A DNA stretch of 17,079 bases from an uncultured Alistipes sp. (lineage in GTDB: Bacteria > Bacteroidota > Bacteroidia > Bacteroidales > Rikenellaceae): the NCBI GenBank assembly GCA_910586375.1, contig CAJUIE010000022.1, positions 1 through 17,079 of the forward strand, in the 5' to 3' direction. Below are positions 6,836 to 16,285 of this stretch, one piece after another; the stretch's first letter is position 1, and every line of letters starts with the position of its first letter. The translations under genes and the position numbers were made by a program. Under the pieces are notes generated by a model. That model ran no database searches. It worked only from the letters and a program-made list of their open reading frames with translations, and was not told the DNA's origin.

Positions 6836-8653
6836 TTACTCTTCAGTCTCTTCCTTGGTCTTGGCTTCAGCAGCCTCCAGCGCGCTCTTCAAAGCGGCCA
6901 GACCGGCGATGTCGCCCAGCGTGGTCTTCTCGACTGAAGCGTTGATCTTCTTGACAGTCGACTTCGTAGCGTCAGCTGCAGCACGTTTCTCGGCTTTCTC
7001 TGCAGCTACTTCGGCCTTCTTCGCGGCTTCGTAGGTGCGCAGGTGCGAAAGGGTGATGCGCTTGGTGGCTTTCGAGAACTCGATTACCTTAAAGTCGAGC
7101 TTATCGCCCACCTGGGGAGTCGTACCGTCCTCCTTGACCAACTGACGAGCCGGGCAGAAACCCTCGACATTCTCGTCGAGCGATACCACGGCGCCCTTCT
7201 CGGTCATCTCCGTAATCGTGCCTTCGTGAACGGTATCCATCGAGAACTTACCCTCGATAGCGTTCCAGGGATTCTCCTCAAGCTGCTTATGACCCAGCGA
7301 CAGACGGCGGTTCTCCTTGTCTATCTCCAGCACTACGACCTCGATGTCGGCGCCTACCTGCGTAAACTCACCGGGGTGCTTCACCTTCCTGGTCCAGCTC
7401 AGGTCCGAAATATGAATCAGGCCATCGATGCCCTCCTCAATCTCGACGAAGACGCCAAAGTTAGTGAAGTTGCGCACTTTAGCCATGGTCTTCATACCCA
7501 CCGGATAGCGGGTTTCGATATCGGCCCAGGGATCTGCTGACAGCTGCTTGATACCCAGCGACATCTTGCGCTCCTCACGATCGAGCGTCAGGATGACGGC
7601 CTCGACTTCATCGCCGACCTTCATGAACTCCTGTGCCGAGCGCAGGTGCTGGCTCCACGACATCTCCGAGACGTGGATCAAGCCCTCAACCCCGGGTGCG
7701 ATCTCAACGAAAGCACCGTAGTCAGCCATAACGACCACCTTACCTTTCACACGATCGCCAACCTTGAGGTCTGCATCGAGCGCCTCCCACGGATGGGGGG
7801 TCAGCTGTTTGAGGCCCAGAGCAATGCGCTTCTTCTGATCGTCGAAGTCGAGGATTACGACCTGAATCTTCTGGTCGAGAGCCACAACCTCCTCGGGGTG
7901 GCTTACACGGCCCCACGACAGGTCGGTGATATGAACCAGACCGTCCACGCCGCCCAAGTCGACGAAGACGCCATAGGAAGTGATGTTCTTGACCGTACCC
8001 TCCAGAATCTGGCCCTTCTCGAGCTTCGACATGATGATCTGCTTCTGTGCTTCGAGTTCGGCCTCGATCAGTGCCTTGTGCGACACAACCACGTTGCGGA
8101 ACTCCTGGTTGATCTTTACAACCTTGAACTCCATGGTCTTGTCGACATATACATCGTAGTCGCGGATGGGTTTCACGTCAATCTGCGAACCAGGCAGGAA
8201 TGCTTCGATGCCGAACACATCGACAATCATACCGCCCTTGGTGCGGCACTTGATGTAACCCTTGATGATCTCGTCCTTCTCCAGGGCTTCGTTGACACGA
8301 TCCCACGATTTGAGCTGACGGGCTTTCTTGTGCGAAAGAGCCAGCTGACCGTTCTTGTCCTCGGCCGAGTCGACATAGACTTCGATCTTGTCGCCCACCT
8401 TCAGATCGGGGTTGTAGCGGAATTCCGAGCTGGCGATGATGCCTTCGCTCTTGTAGCCGACGTTGACGATCACCTCTCGTTTGGTGATACCCGTAACGGT
8501 TCCCTCGACCACTTCACCGACCGTTACGTTCGAGAGGGTCTGGTCATAGGCCGCTGCGATCTCGTCCTTCGGCTGGTTGTAGACACCCAGGTCGTTTTCG
8601 AAGGCGTTCCAGTCAAAATTCTCGTTTGCGACTACCTTGCTGTTTTCTTCCAT
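6836..8653 (-). CDS. rpsA: 30S ribosomal protein S1
   Basis: A 605-residue protein. The start is ATG 8653 (MEENSKVVANENFDW). The frame stays open a further 71 codons upstream, but that stretch contains the promoter and reads as low-complexity nonsense. Six S1 OB-fold repeats are visible, starting at about residues 46 (GEVVEGTVTGITKREVIVNV), 130, 214 (GQILEGTVKNITSYGVFVDL), 299 (GDRVKGKVVVMADYGAFVEI), 386 and 474. Repeats 3-5 are the most canonical, with the GLxHxSxxSW signature. After about 540 the protein ends in an Ala/Lys/Glu-rich tail. S1 binds the 30S subunit and recruits mRNA. In Bacteroidetes, which mostly lack Shine-Dalgarno sequences, its mRNA-binding role should matter greatly. It has its own promoter and terminator, so it is a monocistronic unit. 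Confidence 0.97.
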   Translation of the reverse strand: MEENSKVVANENFDWNAFENDLGVYNQPKDEIAAAYDQTLSNVTVGEVVEGTVTGITKREVIVNVGYKSEGIIASSEFRYNPDLKVGDKIEVYVDSAEDKNGQLALSHKKARQLKSWDRVNEALEKDEIIKGYIKCRTKGGMIVDVFGIEAFLPGSQIDVKPIRDYDVYVDKTMEFKVVKINQEFRNVVVSHKALIEAELEAQKQIIMSKLEKGQILEGTVKNITSYGVFVDLGGVDGLVHITDLSWGRVSHPEEVVALDQKIQVVILDFDDQKKRIALGLKQLTPHPWEALDADLKVGDRVKGKVVVMADYGAFVEIAPGVEGLIHVSEMSWSQHLRSAQEFMKVGDEVEAVILTLDREERKMSLGIKQLSADPWADIETRYPVGMKTMAKVRNFTNFGVFVEIEEGIDGLIHISDLSWTRKVKHPGEFTQVGADIEVVVLEIDKENRRLSLGHKQLEENPWNAIEGKFSMDTVHEGTITEMTEKGAVVSLDENVEGFCPARQLVKEDGTTPQVGDKLDFKVIEFSKATKRITLSHLRTYEAAKKAEVAAEKAEKRAAADATKSTVKKINASVEKTTLGDIAGLAALKSALEAAEAKTKEETEE

Positions 8654-8666
8654 AGTTGGAAATTGT

Positions 8667-8679
8667 GCGATACAATCGC
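8667..8679 (-). other. Short hairpin in the rpsA 5' leader
   Basis: GCGAT and ATCGC form a 5-bp stem with a 3-base loop, 13 bases before the rpsA start codon on the minus strand. S1 is known in other bacteria to repress its own mRNA, so a leader structure near the start could take part. It is short and may be chance. Confidence 0.25.
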
Positions 8680-8744
8680 TCGTTAAATGGTTGATAATAA
8701 AATTATTGCGCATCAATCCGCACAAAAAGCGCGGAAAAGGCCTA

Positions 8745-8775
8745 CAAAGGTACCGATTATTCCAGAAAAAACAAA
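8745..8775 (-). promoter_or_regulatory. rpsA promoter (Bacteroidetes -33/-7)
   Basis: On the minus strand, TTTG (8775-8772) is separated by 19 bases from TACCTTTG (8752-8745), matching the TTTG/TAnnTTTG consensus at ideal spacing. The predicted transcript starts near 8739, leaving an 86-base leader before the ATG. No Shine-Dalgarno sequence precedes the start. Confidence 0.85.
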
Positions 8776-8820
8776 AAAAGCCACATGCAAATTTTATCAT
8801 GTATTTTCCGAATTTTTTGG

Positions 8821-8828
8821 TATTTTTG
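8821..8828 (+). promoter_or_regulatory. -7 element upstream of the candidate SRP RNA
   Basis: TATTTTTG matches TAnnTTTG. No good TTTG is found 19-21 bases upstream, although the region is T-rich. Transcription would start near 8834, within a few bases of the first paired base of the structured RNA. It is back-to-back with the rpsA promoter. Confidence 0.55.
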
Positions 8829-8833
8829 CACCT

Positions 8834-8920
8834 GAAACGGCGGCGACAACTCCGCCACGGATTCAAGAGCGTTCATGTCAGGTCTTGCAGACTGGAAGCA
8901 CAGGAATCTTCACCGCCGCT
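8834..8920 (+). ncRNA. ffs: Candidate small SRP RNA (4.5S-like)
   Basis: This region has no credible coding frame but can fold into one long hairpin. CGGCGG (8838-8843) pairs with CCGCCG (8913-8918), AAGA (8865-8868) with UCUU (8907-8910), and UUCAUGU (8872-8878) with ACAGGAA (8900-8906), with one mismatch. The apex holds GUCAGGUC (8877-8884) and GGAAGCA (8894-8900), the two halves of the universal SRP RNA domain IV signature (GUCAGGUCCGGAAGGAAGCAGC in Escherichia coli), which binds the Ffh M domain. The bases between them, UUGCAGACU, replace the short GNRA-type tetraloop region and make a larger apex. The 5' end coincides with the predicted start after the TATTTTTG element. SRP RNA with Ffh directs nascent membrane proteins to FtsY and SecYEG. 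The alternative is a structured 5' leader of the gene at 8985. The exact 3' end is uncertain. Confidence 0.62.
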
Positions 8921-8927
8921 GCAAGAC

Positions 8928-8936
8928 GGGGGGGGG
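8928..8936 (+). repeat. G9 homopolymer
   Basis: Nine consecutive G lie between the candidate SRP RNA and the secreted-protein gene. Comparable runs occur in other spacers of this window, while runs inside genes reach about six at most (for example in rpsA near 7795). Confidence 0.6.
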
Positions 8937-8984
8937 CATAGCCGGAAAAATTAACAGGAGAATAAAATAAAAAATATAGCCATC

Positions 8985-9659
8985 ATGAAGAAACTGCTTT
9001 TCTCGATTGCAGTTCTGCTCTCTTTATCCACAACCGCACAGACGCAGAATGATGTTACCGAATTCCTCGGCATCCCGGTCGACGGGACCAAGTGGGAAAT
9101 GATCCGCCGTCTCAAAGCCAGAGGCTTCCGCAGCACAGACTATGACCGGGAGGTTCTGAAAGGCGAGTTCAACGGTCGGGACGTCAACGTCCATGTAGTG
9201 ACGAACAACAACAAGGTCTACCGAATCATGATCGCGGATGCCACTACGACCGACGAGCGGAACATCCGCGCAAGGTTCAATACCCTGTGCCGGCAGTTTG
9301 AGAACAACCCCAAATACATATCATTGAACGAGGATCAGACCATCTCCGACGATGAAAAGATTTTCTATGAAATGACCATCAAAAAGAGATGCTATCAGGC
9401 TGTCTTTTATCAAAAACCAGAAGATGGCGTCGTCGCCGAAAAGTTAAAAGAGCTGATAACTTCGGAATATACGGAAGATCAATTGGCGAATCCGACAGAA
9501 GAGATCGAACAAAAATCGGCTCTGCTTCAGGAACTCCTCCTGGGTATCCCTTATGAAAATAAGGTAGTCTGGTTCACGATTGCGGAATTGCGCGGGAAAT
9601 TTTACATCGTCATGTACTACGACAATACATATAACCAGGCTAACGGCGATAACTTATAG
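8985..9659 (+). CDS. Small secreted protein of unknown function
   Basis: A 224-residue protein with a standard signal peptide (MKKLLFSIAVLLSLSTTAQ) cleaved after about residue 19, predicted periplasmic or surface-associated. I do not recognise a named domain. The first mature segment, FLGIPVDGTKWEMIRRLKARGF, is of a type I have seen in hypothetical Bacteroidetes proteins. A partial echo, LLLGIPYENKVVWFTIAELRGKFY, occurs near residues 185-208, hinting at a duplicated short module or a closing strand. The body is charged, with no membrane segment. The leader before ATG 8985 is A-rich (aaaataaaaaatata), a common Bacteroidetes pattern; no TAnnTTTG lies close by, so transcription may run through from 8821. 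Codon use is visibly more A/T-rich than in neighbouring genes. It ends at a strong terminator. Confidence 0.75.
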   Translation: MKKLLFSIAVLLSLSTTAQTQNDVTEFLGIPVDGTKWEMIRRLKARGFRSTDYDREVLKGEFNGRDVNVHVVTNNNKVYRIMIADATTTDERNIRARFNTLCRQFENNPKYISLNEDQTISDDEKIFYEMTIKKRCYQAVFYQKPEDGVVAEKLKELITSEYTEDQLANPTEEIEQKSALLQELLLGIPYENKVVWFTIAELRGKFYIVMYYDNTYNQANGDNL

Positions 9660-9681
9660 TTCACACTCCGTACCTGAACCA

Positions 9682-9720
9682 CAGGCGGCCGCCCCAAGAT
9701 AGGGCGGCCGCCTGCATTTT
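9682..9720 (+). terminator. Intrinsic terminator after the secreted-protein gene
   Basis: A perfect 13-bp stem (CAGGCGGCCGCCC pairing with GGGCGGCCGCCTG, 9682-9694 and 9702-9714) with a 7-base loop is followed by CA and four T. It stands 22 bases after the stop at 9659. Each arm contains the palindrome GGCGGCCGCC. Confidence 0.85.
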
Positions 9721-9844
9721 CAGTCTGCGGGGGGGGCGTTGTTCTGCTCCTCAGAATGACAAAAAAAGTCCTCCCCCCGATTTTTCATTCTTACATTTCC
9801 GGCTTTCGCCAGGCGGGCCGAAGATAGTTTTATCGAAAGTCCCC
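9721..9844. other. Spacer with G8, C6 and intergenic repeat-like phrases
   Basis: Between two converging genes, after the terminator. It contains G8 (9729-9736), C6 (9773-9778) and a small hairpin, TTCTG-CTCCT-CAGAA (9742-9756). The minus strand reads GTCATTCTGAGGAGCAGAAC, similar to a phrase I recall as widely scattered between genes in many bacteria. AGGCGGGCCGAAG (9811-9823) resembles parts of the dispersed repeats at 11314 and 13292. No gene or clear minus-strand terminator is seen. Confidence 0.45.
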
Positions 9845-11266
9845 TCAGTCCCGCTCCACCGTCTGCCGCGGGCGGTTGTCCAGGACAAGAGGCGAACGGC
9901 TCTTCAACTCACCAATCAATGCATCGGCCACCTCTTCATCGAGAATCGCACCGTCGGCGTAGTCCAGCCCCTTGTAGTTCTTGTAGGCGTAGTCGCTTAT
10001 CGCCACACGGTAGAGGCGCCCATCTTCCAGCTCCGGGAAATCCACTTCCTGCGCACGGTCGTCCTCATCCACCTCGATTTCGTAGGGCGTCGTCGAAACC
10101 AGATCGATCCGGTGCCCCTCGCGCGTCGGTTCGTTGTATTTGGTCACGATCATACGCTCCATTTGCTCGGGAGTCATCTGCATCGTGGCCACACGTGTCC
10201 CAAACGGCTCCAGATCGTAGATCCGGGCACGGCTCACACCACCCGCCGCCAGCGTGTCGAGCCGCACGCCACCTATATGGTAAAATCCTATGTCGGCGCC
10301 TGCTGCCTCGGCCACCGCTGCTGCCATCCAATTAGCCAGAGCCTGCATATCGGCCGGAGCTCCGAACTCACCCACCGGACGATTAAGCTCCGGATCGGCG
10401 TAATAGTGCGCCACTTGCTCTGCGAAGTCGTTGTCTGGCTCGTAACCAGAGAGCGGCACGGCCCGGAAATCGACACTCTCCACCTTGTGTCCCCGCAGAC
10501 GGATCGTCGTCGCGCCCACGTTTTTCAGCCCTTTGCCCGTCTGCGTCAGCAACACGCCGCCGACTATCGTATCACGCACCACGTGAGTATGGCCACCGAT
10601 CACCACGTCAAACGGTGCATCTCCCCGCGAAAGGAGCTCCATATCGCGGTCATCCCCCATGTGCGAGAGTAAAACCAGCACGTCAACCTTTGGTCTGAGT
10701 TCGGCCGCATAGCGCAACGCCTCCTGCTGCGGATCAGGAAACACCACCCCCTCGAATGACGAGGCGTTGCCGGCCGGATGGCCCTGCCCCTCGTAGTTGG
10801 TCACCACCCCCACGATGCCAATCTTCACGCCCCCCCGCCGAATGATCGTGTAGGGCGCCAGCCGGGGGAAGGTCACCGTGTCACTCAACGCATTGGCACT
10901 CACCACATCAAACGCCATGCTGTCAATCATACGCCCTAAATAGGCCTGACCGTGGTCGAACTCGTGATTGCCAAGCGTAGCAGCGTCGTAACCCAGACGG
11001 TTCATCAATTCGACGATCGGTTTACCCGGCACCGCCACCTTGTCGACATAGGCATTGCCTGTCCAGCGGTCGCCCGCATCGACCAACACCACGATCTGAG
11101 CCGTATCGCGACACTCCTCCACGGCTGCAGCCAACCGGGGAAAGCGCTGTATCGCGGCGTGCATATCGTTGGTCGAGAGAATCACCACCGTACGCTCACG
11201 CGGCCCACAAGCCGCTGCAACGACCGCCAGTGCGGCCAAAATATACACCTGGAATCTATTTTTCAT
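9845..11266 (-). CDS. 5'-nucleotidase/UshA-like metallophosphoesterase lipoprotein
   Basis: A 473-residue exported lipoprotein: the signal peptide ends in AAAC, giving a lipid-modified Cys20. The N-terminal calcineurin-like phosphoesterase domain has all expected metal-site motifs: STNDMHA (Asp34, His36), DAGDRWTG (Asp63), GNHEFDHG (Asn100, His101), LSHMGD (His202) and GGHTH (His226, His228). The 5'-nucleotidase C-terminal domain, which binds the nucleoside, covers about 295-460 and includes HIGGVR (330-335) and LEPFGTRVATMQMTPEQM. In UshA-type enzymes the first block is usually NxGGIR, so the Asn appears replaced by His330. The enzyme would remove phosphate from nucleotides outside the cytoplasm, supplying nucleosides. 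Whether it favours AMP, UDP-sugars or another ester is unknown. It is a lone minus-strand gene; no convincing promoter was found upstream of 11266. Confidence 0.9.
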   Translation of the reverse strand: MKNRFQVYILAALAVVAAACGPRERTVVILSTNDMHAAIQRFPRLAAAVEECRDTAQIVVLVDAGDRWTGNAYVDKVAVPGKPIVELMNRLGYDAATLGNHEFDHGQAYLGRMIDSMAFDVVSANALSDTVTFPRLAPYTIIRRGGVKIGIVGVVTNYEGQGHPAGNASSFEGVVFPDPQQEALRYAAELRPKVDVLVLLSHMGDDRDMELLSRGDAPFDVVIGGHTHVVRDTIVGGVLLTQTGKGLKNVGATTIRLRGHKVESVDFRAVPLSGYEPDNDFAEQVAHYYADPELNRPVGEFGAPADMQALANWMAAAVAEAAGADIGFYHIGGVRLDTLAAGGVSRARIYDLEPFGTRVATMQMTPEQMERMIVTKYNEPTREGHRIDLVSTTPYEIEVDEDDRAQEVDFPELEDGRLYRVAISDYAYKNYKGLDYADGAILDEEVADALIGELKSRSPLVLDNRPRQTVERD

Positions 11267-11313
11267 CTCAAAAACGATTTGGTTGCAACATAAATTAGGT
11301 ATCGCATCCCGAC

Positions 11314-11357
11314 TGCGGGCCGGAACCCCCGGCTGCGGAGGTTCGCAACTCTGTTGC
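11314..11357. repeat. Dispersed hairpin-rich repeat, copy A
   Basis: It begins TGCGGGCCGGAA and ends GCAACTCTGTTGC. It aligns over about 44 bases with the element at 13292-13336, sharing GCGGGCCG, GCGGAGG and GCAAC-n3-GTTGC. Internal pairings are GCCGG/CCGGC and GCAAC/GTTGC. It is too diverged to be a recent duplication, but the paired bases are kept. Confidence 0.55.
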
Positions 11358-11508
11358 TCGCTCCGCTGGCTCCGGCTCGTACGATCTGCGATCGAAAGTT
11401 TGCCTCAAATGTCTGCCTTTAGGCAGGCGGGCCTCCGTCTCCCGCTCGGCTGCCGCCGAAAAAGCCACATTACCTTCGGCCTTTCGCTTCGAAAAACCAG
11501 CTTTCCGC

Positions 11509-11539
11509 TTGCCAAAAATAGGAAATATTCTTATCTTTA
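11509..11539 (+). promoter_or_regulatory. Likely promoter of the nucleoside kinase gene
   Basis: TTG at 11509-11511 is separated by 20 bases from TATCTTTA (11532-11539), one base from TAnnTTTG. The transcript would start near 11546, about 23 bases before ATG 11569. Confidence 0.5.
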
Positions 11540-11568
11540 CCCATCACTTTTCAAAAAAGTCCGCCACC

Positions 11569-13239
11569 ATGTCCGACCATATCCGTGTCGTGTGCGAAAA
11601 CCTCGGCGACATGCTCGAGGTCGCCCCGGGCACCTCACTCTCCCAGATAGCCGCCCGCCTCATGCAGGGTCCTTACCCCTTTCTGGCTGCCACAGTCGAC
11701 AACCGTCTCCGCGAACTCGACTACAAAATAGATGCCCCTGCCACCGTCCGCTTCGTCGACATTACCTCTTTCGCCGGCAGTCGCGTTTACCAACGCACGG
11801 CGTGGTTCATCCTCCAGAAGGCCGTCCATGACCTCTACCCGACACAGAAGCTCCATATCCGCCATTCGCTGGGCCGCAGCGGCTTTTATTGCGAAATCGA
11901 AGGCATCGAACATCTCTCCGACGAGCAAGTCGCGACGCTGCGTGAAAGAATGGACGCTATCATCGCCGCCGACTACCCCATCCACCGTCACCGGATGCTC
12001 ACCTCCGAAGTCCGCGCCCTCTACGCCCGGCAGGGCTTCGACGACAAGATCGCCCTTCTGGACACCCGCCCGCAGCTCTACAGCGAATTTTACACGCTTG
12101 ACGACATTTTTGGTTACTTTTACGGTGCAATGGCCCCCTCAACAGGCTACGTCCGGTTGTTCGACATAGCCCCCTATTACAACGGTTTTTATCTGGCGCT
12201 GCCCCTGCGCGAAGCACCTGACACGCTCCACCGCAACATCGAACAGCAGAAAATGTTCGGCATCTTTCAGGAGTATCAGTCGTGGGTGCGCCTGATGGGC
12301 GTTCCGACCGTCGGGGCTGTCAACGCCAAGGTCCTCGCCGGTGACGCGGGCGGCCTTATCAAGATCGCCGAGGCGTTGCACGAACGCAAATTCGCGTGGG
12401 TGGCCGACGAAATCTACCGGGCTAACCTCACCCACGGCACCCGCATGGTCCTTATTTCGGGGCCCTCGTCGAGCGGCAAGACCACCTCGGCCAAGCGCTT
12501 AGCCATCCAGCTGGGCGTACTGGGACTCAAACCCGTAATGATCTCTTTGGACGACTACTTCGTCGACCGCGATAAAACCCCGCTCGACACCAACGGAGAG
12601 TACGACTACGAAGCGCTGGAAGCCATCGACCTGGAACTTTTCAACGACCACCTGCGGCGCCTTATGGCCGGCCAGAGCGTCGACATCCCGCGTTACGACT
12701 TCATCACAGGGCGCCGCACATGGCACAACGCACCTCTGACGCTCGACGAGCAGTCGATCCTCATCATCGAGGGTATCCACGGCCTCAACCCACAGCTCAC
12801 CCCCTCGATCCCCGATTCGCAGAAACTGCGTATTTACATTTCGTGCTTCACGTCAGTAGCTATGGACAACCTCTCGCGCATCGCCACTACCGACAACCGG
12901 CTGCTACGCCGCCTGGTCCGCGACTACACCCAGCGGGGCAACGACGCCGCAGCTACCCTTTCGCGGTGGCCCAGCGTACGGCGCGGCGAGGAACGCCACA
13001 TCTTCCCCTACCAGGAAAATGCCGACATCATGCTCAACTCGTCGCTCTTCTACGAAATATCGGTCCTGCGGCCCCATGCCGAAAAAATCCTGCGCGAGGT
13101 CCCCGACACAATCCCCGAATACGACGAGGCGCAGCGCATGCTTCGCCTGCTCGACCGCTTCACCCCCATTCTGCCCGACGAAATCCCGCCCACCTCAATC
13201 CTGCGCGAGTTCATCGGCGGCAGCTCGTTCGAATATTGA
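11569..13239 (+). CDS. TGS/SAD-domain uridine kinase-like nucleoside kinase
   Basis: A 556-residue cytoplasmic protein. ATG 11569 (MSDHIRVVCENLGDML) is preferred to the in-frame ATG 11509, which lies upstream of the -7 element. Residues 1-60 resemble a TGS domain (GTSLSQIAARL, PFLAATVDNRLRELDYKID). Residues about 75-220 resemble the second additional domain of threonyl-/alanyl-tRNA synthetases, including HIRHSLGRSGFYCEIEG. The C-terminal part is a phosphoribulokinase/uridine kinase P-loop domain: Walker A GPSSSGKTT (298-306), then SLDDYFVDRD (326-335) with catalytic-type acidic residues, then DIPRYDFITGRR and ILIIEGIHGLN. It should phosphorylate a nucleoside with a nucleoside triphosphate, probably uridine/cytidine, in salvage. 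This synthetase-like fusion is known in Bacteroidetes and Thermotoga, but the job of the N-terminal half is unclear. It is apparently monocistronic. Confidence 0.88.
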   Translation: MSDHIRVVCENLGDMLEVAPGTSLSQIAARLMQGPYPFLAATVDNRLRELDYKIDAPATVRFVDITSFAGSRVYQRTAWFILQKAVHDLYPTQKLHIRHSLGRSGFYCEIEGIEHLSDEQVATLRERMDAIIAADYPIHRHRMLTSEVRALYARQGFDDKIALLDTRPQLYSEFYTLDDIFGYFYGAMAPSTGYVRLFDIAPYYNGFYLALPLREAPDTLHRNIEQQKMFGIFQEYQSWVRLMGVPTVGAVNAKVLAGDAGGLIKIAEALHERKFAWVADEIYRANLTHGTRMVLISGPSSSGKTTSAKRLAIQLGVLGLKPVMISLDDYFVDRDKTPLDTNGEYDYEALEAIDLELFNDHLRRLMAGQSVDIPRYDFITGRRTWHNAPLTLDEQSILIIEGIHGLNPQLTPSIPDSQKLRIYISCFTSVAMDNLSRIATTDNRLLRRLVRDYTQRGNDAAATLSRWPSVRRGEERHIFPYQENADIMLNSSLFYEISVLRPHAEKILREVPDTIPEYDEAQRMLRLLDRFTPILPDEIPPTSILREFIGGSSFEY

Positions 13240-13274
13240 CCGTCACAAACTGTCATCCTAATTAACAGGCATTC

Positions 13275-13354
13275 CGGCTCCAACGGAGCCGTGCGGGCCG
13301 AAGCCTCCGCCCCGCGGAGGCCCGCAACTACGTTGCAGTCCACCGCAGGCTTCG
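13275..13354. repeat. Dispersed hairpin-rich repeat, copy B, in the gcvP upstream region
   Basis: Three neighbouring hairpins lie within 80 bases: CGGCTCC-AAC-GGAGCCG (13275-13291), GCCTCCG/CGGAGGC (13303-13309 with 13315-13321) and GCAAC-TAC-GTTGC (13324-13336). An outer pair, CGAAGCCT (13299-13306) with AGGCTTCG (13347-13354), competes with the second hairpin. Bases 13292-13336 align with copy A at 11314-11357. No U tract follows, so it is not a classical terminator. The remainder of the 167-base spacer is AT-rich just before gcvP and holds no clear promoter. Confidence 0.6.
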
Positions 13355-13406
13355 ACCTGAATAATATTATAATTTACTAATTCAAAAAACAGCTAAACTC
13401 AAAAAT

Positions 13407-16229
<2,823 letters not shown>

Positions 16230-16231
16230 AT

Positions 16232-16262
16232 TTTGAGAGCAACCGGTTTTTGACTACCTTTG
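16232..16262 (+). promoter_or_regulatory. slyD-like gene promoter (Bacteroidetes -33/-7)
   Basis: TTTG (16232-16235), 19 bases, then TACCTTTG (16255-16262): a near-ideal Bacteroidetes promoter starting three bases after the gcvP stop. The transcript should begin near 16268, about 18 bases before ATG 16286. Confidence 0.85.
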
Positions 16263-16285
16263 TCATTCATTCAAACCTTCAACGC

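Larger units (their letters stand above)
11267..11568. other. Divergent intergenic region with dispersed-repeat copy
   Basis: 302 bases between divergent genes. It holds one copy of the hairpin-rich repeat (11314-11357), a second GC-rich portion with a CTGCC-TTTA-GGCAG hairpin followed by CGGGCC (11413-11433), and the likely kinase promoter at its right end. A frame runs into the kinase from 11509, but it crosses the promoter and is not taken as coding. Confidence 0.5.

Noticed and set aside
7646..8686. Open frame of 346 codons on the plus strand, opposite rpsA
   Set aside because: It is antisense to an unmistakable six-domain S1 protein, has no promoter or family resemblance, and its residue pattern mirrors the rpsA codons.
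8654..8866. N-terminal extension of rpsA to base 8866
   Set aside because: The frame is open, but it covers the -33/-7 promoter and encodes a Cys/Phe/Arg-rich sequence unlike any S1 protein.
13275..13291. Terminator for the nucleoside kinase gene
   Set aside because: The hairpin is good but no U tract follows, and it is part of a repeat also found upstream of the kinase gene.
13240..13406. Possible glycine riboswitch before gcvP, suggested by the string GGGCCGAAG
   Set aside because: The tandem aptamer core is absent, and the same string occurs in the dispersed repeat at other places (9811-9823, 11314-11357).
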